Origin: Candidatus Portnoyibacteriota bacterium
GTDB taxonomy: Bacteria > Patescibacteriota > Minisyncoccia > RBG-13-40-8-A > JAUWHN01
Assembly (NCBI GenBank): GCA_030605865.1
Contig: JAUWHN010000037.1
Span: 1-14,710, forward strand
Length of the DNA: 14,710 bases
Reading direction: 5' to 3'
Shown: positions 12,669-14,710 of the stretch, one piece after another
How the letters are laid out: every line of letters starts with the position of its first letter
Numbering within the stretch: position 1 is the stretch's first letter
Program-made: the position numbers and the translations under genes
The notes under the pieces: generated by a model
What the model was told of the DNA's origin: nothing
Database searches by the model: none
The model's input: the letters and a program-made list of their open reading frames with translations, nothing else

Positions 12669-14444
12669 TTATTCCCTGGTCACTCTCAAAACTTCTTCCA
12701 GAGAGGTTATTCCCTGTATTGCTTTCACAAACCCATCTTCTAACATAGTCAACATTCCTTCCTTTCTGGCCTGAGCTTCAATTTCGTCACTGGTTGCCCG
12801 TTTAACAATCATCTGTTGGATAGTTTCACTTACTTCTAAGGCCTCTCGAATCCCGATTCTTCCTTTATAACCATCCGGGCAATCTTTGCTAGATTTAGGT
12901 TTGTAGAAATCAATGGTTTCCCAAGTGACTTTTGAAGAAACTATTTTTTCTCGCTTTAAAACGCCGAGTAAGTCTTCCATGTCTACATCTTTTGCCATTG
13001 CCTTTATCTCTGCTTTGGTTAAGTGATATTTTTGTCTGGACTCGGGACAAAGTCGCCGAGCTAATCTTTGGGCAAGAATCAAATTAATTGTTGAAGCAAT
13101 TAAAAAAGGTTCTACTTTCATATCTATCAATCTGGGTATTGCCCCGGCTGCATTATTAGTATGCAGAGTTGAAAGAACCAAATGACCGGTTAAAGCAGCG
13201 TTAATTGCCAAGGAAGCGGTTTCATTGTCTCTGATTTCGCCAACCATAATAATATCGGGGTCCTGCCTTACCAGGGCTCTCAAACCAGTAGCAAAAGTAA
13301 AGCCAATTTTCGGCTTTACCTGGGTCTGGCTAACTCGGAGAATTTGATATTCAACAGGATCCTCAATGGTACAGATATTAACTTCTGGTTTGCTGAGAAT
13401 TTCTAAAATGGTATATAAAGTAGTTGTCTTTCCACAACCAGTTGGTCCGGTTGCTAAAGTCATACCAAAAGGTCTTCTTATGGCTGCGTGAACCCGCTCC
13501 AAGGTTTCGCCCCAAAAACCCAATTTTTCTAAAGTAAATCTGTGAGCTTCTTCAACCAAAAGCCTCATAACAATTTTTTCACCGAAGAACGTTGGTAAAA
13601 CAGAAACCCGAAAAGAAATTTTCTGGTTTTCTCGGGTTTGAATCTTAAATCTTCCATCCTGGGGCAAACGGTGTTCATCAAGTTTAAGATCAGAAAGAAC
13701 TTTTATTCTGGCTACTATTCCCGAATGAACCTGACTTGGCAAAGTCATGGCATCGTGTAATATCCCATCAATCCGATAACGAACAATGACCTCTTTCTCA
13801 ATTGGCTCAATGTGAATATCAGAAGCCAGTTGAAGAACTGCGTGTTTTATCAAGGTATCAACAATTTTAATTATTGGCAGTTCTTCGGCTGCCTTTTCAA
13901 GCGATACTTGCTCCTCAACTTCTCCTTCTTTTTTTCTCCTAATTAGACTTATTTTGGGAAGCTCGGTTTTTTTTGCTTCTCTTTTTATTATTTCTCCAAA
14001 CTCTGCCTCTAAACTTTTTTGATAACGATTAAGAACTGCTTTAATCCCTTTTAATGAAGTAAGTCGGAGCTTAATTTTTAAATTAGTTTTTTTCTTAATA
14101 AAATCAATGGTCTGTAGGTTGGCCGGATCTACCATTGCTACTTCCAGCTCGTCCTCGGTTTTTTTAAAAGCTATAATATTGTGCTTTCTGGCAATTGGCT
14201 CGGGGATAATCCGCAACACTTCCGGCTTAATATCAACTTTTTCTAAATCAATAAAGGGAATACCCAAAATATAGGCCTTGAGTTGTATTAGCTGACCATT
14301 GGTGATGAATTTTTTATCTATTAAAACATCCTCAAGTTTTTTATTGGTCCCTTTTACAATCTCTTCTGCCTTTTTTAGCTGATCCTTAGTAACTAATTTT
14401 TTGTCTAATAGGAATGCTTTTAACTGTTCGGGAGCAACTCGCAT
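12669..14444 (-). CDS. pilB: Type IV pilus extension ATPase PilB
   Basis: This 591-residue protein has an N-terminal MshEN/GspE-N domain (about 1-150). The motor domain carries Walker A GPTGCGKTTT (333 onward, K339), Walker B and Asp-box DPDIIMVGEIRD (395-406), and the His-box STLHTNNA. These identify the hexameric extension ATPase that powers pilin polymerisation through PilC. The usual tetracysteine zinc motif is reduced to one Cys per pair: C466 in RRLCPESRQ and C522 in KDCPDGYKGR. ATG at 14442-14444 is the only sensible start; no Shine-Dalgarno site precedes it. TATAAT lies 2 nt upstream, at the edge of a 90-bp dyad. GspE and MshE relatives share this layout, but the operon makes PilB the best name. 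Confidence 0.95.
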   Translation of the reverse strand: MRVAPEQLKAFLLDKKLVTKDQLKKAEEIVKGTNKKLEDVLIDKKFITNGQLIQLKAYILGIPFIDLEKVDIKPEVLRIIPEPIARKHNIIAFKKTEDELEVAMVDPANLQTIDFIKKKTNLKIKLRLTSLKGIKAVLNRYQKSLEAEFGEIIKREAKKTELPKISLIRRKKEGEVEEQVSLEKAAEELPIIKIVDTLIKHAVLQLASDIHIEPIEKEVIVRYRIDGILHDAMTLPSQVHSGIVARIKVLSDLKLDEHRLPQDGRFKIQTRENQKISFRVSVLPTFFGEKIVMRLLVEEAHRFTLEKLGFWGETLERVHAAIRRPFGMTLATGPTGCGKTTTLYTILEILSKPEVNICTIEDPVEYQILRVSQTQVKPKIGFTFATGLRALVRQDPDIIMVGEIRDNETASLAINAALTGHLVLSTLHTNNAAGAIPRLIDMKVEPFLIASTINLILAQRLARRLCPESRQKYHLTKAEIKAMAKDVDMEDLLGVLKREKIVSSKVTWETIDFYKPKSSKDCPDGYKGRIGIREALEVSETIQQMIVKRATSDEIEAQARKEGMLTMLEDGFVKAIQGITSLEEVLRVTRE

Positions 14445-14446
14445 AT

Positions 14447-14475
14447 ATTATAGAAGCCGGAATACGCCTTCACAA
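14447..14475 (-). promoter_or_regulatory. Possible sigma70-type promoter before pilB
   Basis: On the minus strand TTGTGA (14470-14475, 4 of 6 matches) is 17 bp from a perfect TATAAT (14447-14452). The -10 ends only 2 nt before the pilB ATG, so a normal start site would fall inside the first codons. Either initiation is unusually close and leaderless, or the match is chance in AT-rich DNA and pilB is read from upstream. Confidence 0.3.
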
Positions 14476-14539
14476 CGCCTTTCAACGCCAGGTTTATAGG
14501 GCGTATAATGGCGTAGCAATGGCGTCTGATGGCTTCTAT
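14450..14539. promoter_or_regulatory. 90-bp symmetric dyad with helically phased pentamers
   Basis: This intergenic element is exactly symmetric about 14494.5. The outer 9-bp arms ATAGAAGCC (14450-14458) and GGCTTCTAT (14531-14539) are perfect. Inside, ACGCC at 14464, 14475 and 14485 is mirrored by GGCGT at 14500, 14510 and 14521. Repeat spacing is 10-11 bp. All 24 conserved positions per arm match, while only 6 of the 21 positions in the spacers and centre do. It contains the TAG of the receiver gene and touches the pilB -10 match. It may be an operator bound along one helix face, or an RNA hairpin with three symmetric internal loops. No T-run follows on the minus strand, so it is not a standard terminator. 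Confidence 0.8.
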
Positions 14540-14710
14540 CCCCTAAGGGTTTTTTTTATCTTTGTTACCACATCATCCAGCTCGTAATTCGCCTTGACCA
14601 AATAAGTGGTGGCGCCTAAACTCATTGCCTTCTCAACATCGCCCATCCCTTCAAGATTGGTCAAAACAATAACTGGAATATCTTTCAAGTTTTCGTCTTC
14701 TTTCATTTCT
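14536..14710 (-). CDS. CheY-like receiver-domain protein, C-terminal end (5' part beyond the window)
   Basis: The last 57 codons of a minus-strand frame end at TAG (14536-14538). IPVIVLTNL carries the conserved Thr after beta-4, and GATTYLVKA carries the conserved Lys after beta-5, followed by the final helix ELDDVVTKIKKTLRG. This is the end of a phosphorylatable receiver domain. The Asp acceptor lies outside the window. The protein stops right after the receiver fold, so no C-terminal output domain follows. Its stop codon lies in the arm of the 90-bp dyad before pilB, and a regulatory link to the pilus operon is plausible but inferred. Confidence 0.85.
   Translation of the reverse strand, partial: EMKEDENLKDIPVIVLTNLEGMGDVEKAMSLGATTYLVKANYELDDVVTKIKKTLRG

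Noticed and set aside
14450..14539. Reading the 90-bp dyad as a CRISPR array or integron attC site
   Set aside because: There are no long direct repeats with spacers, and the box order and the RYYYAAC-type core of attC sites are absent.
14540..14557. Plus-strand terminator-like CCCTAAGGG followed by eight T
   Set aside because: The stem is only 3 bp, no plus-strand gene is present, and the bases are explained by the KKTLRG codons of the receiver gene.

Overview
The window is AT-rich and compactly coded. Every supported gene, including one tRNA, reads on the minus strand, so transcription runs from high to low coordinates. Three things suggest a member of the Candidate Phyla Radiation (Patescibacteria, Parcubacteria-like). 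First, there is a type IV pilus operon with inner-membrane parts but no outer-membrane secretin. Second, GC-rich palindromes are inserted in frame in proteins, encoding MPAGRQG, ADPPRAGK and PAFGGSAGG. Third, there is a two-helix T4SS-pilin-like Cys-rich protein. TGA is used as an ordinary stop, for example in pilC, pilM and the DUF4015-like gene, which argues against the TGA=Gly lineages. The lineage call is inference from these traits; no marker gene is present.

Layout in transcription order. (1) 14710-14536 holds the C-terminal end of a CheY-like receiver protein. (2) 14539-14450 is a strikingly symmetric 90-bp dyad between the receiver gene and pilB. (3) 14444-5198 is a tightly packed pilus operon: pilB, pilC, three prepilins with G^(F/Y)TxxE sites, a large PilX-like pilin with a predicted beta-solenoid body, pilM, pilN, pilO, an unrecognised single-helix protein, and a Cys-rich T4SS-pilin-like membrane protein. 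Many junctions are ATGA or 1-14 nt overlaps. (4) 5161-5090 is tRNA-Arg(TCT). (5) 5085-4048 is a membrane-anchored DUF4015-type putative glycoside hydrolase whose ATG lies 4 nt past the tRNA end. (6) 3997-1911 is a probable redox group: a CcdA/DsbD-like thiol transporter, a small two-His membrane protein, and an anchored AmmeMemoRadiSam-type radical SAM enzyme. (7) 1906-1 holds two tandem phosphohistidine-swivel (PEP-utilising) proteins; the second runs off the window.

How the genes fit together. PilB is the extension ATPase, PilC the platform, and PilM/N/O the alignment complex; PilM should bind the NLLPP tail of PilN. The minor prepilins and the PilX-like protein probably form an initiation or tip complex. 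PilT, prepilin peptidase and an obvious major pilin are not in the window. Several exported products are Cys-rich, and the CcdA-like protein could supply reducing power across the membrane for them.

The most unusual items are the 90-bp phased dyad before pilB, the palindrome that supplies the cleavage-site glycine of a prepilin, the 7-bp tandem repeat spanning another prepilin's start codon, and the tRNA-to-mRNA junction.
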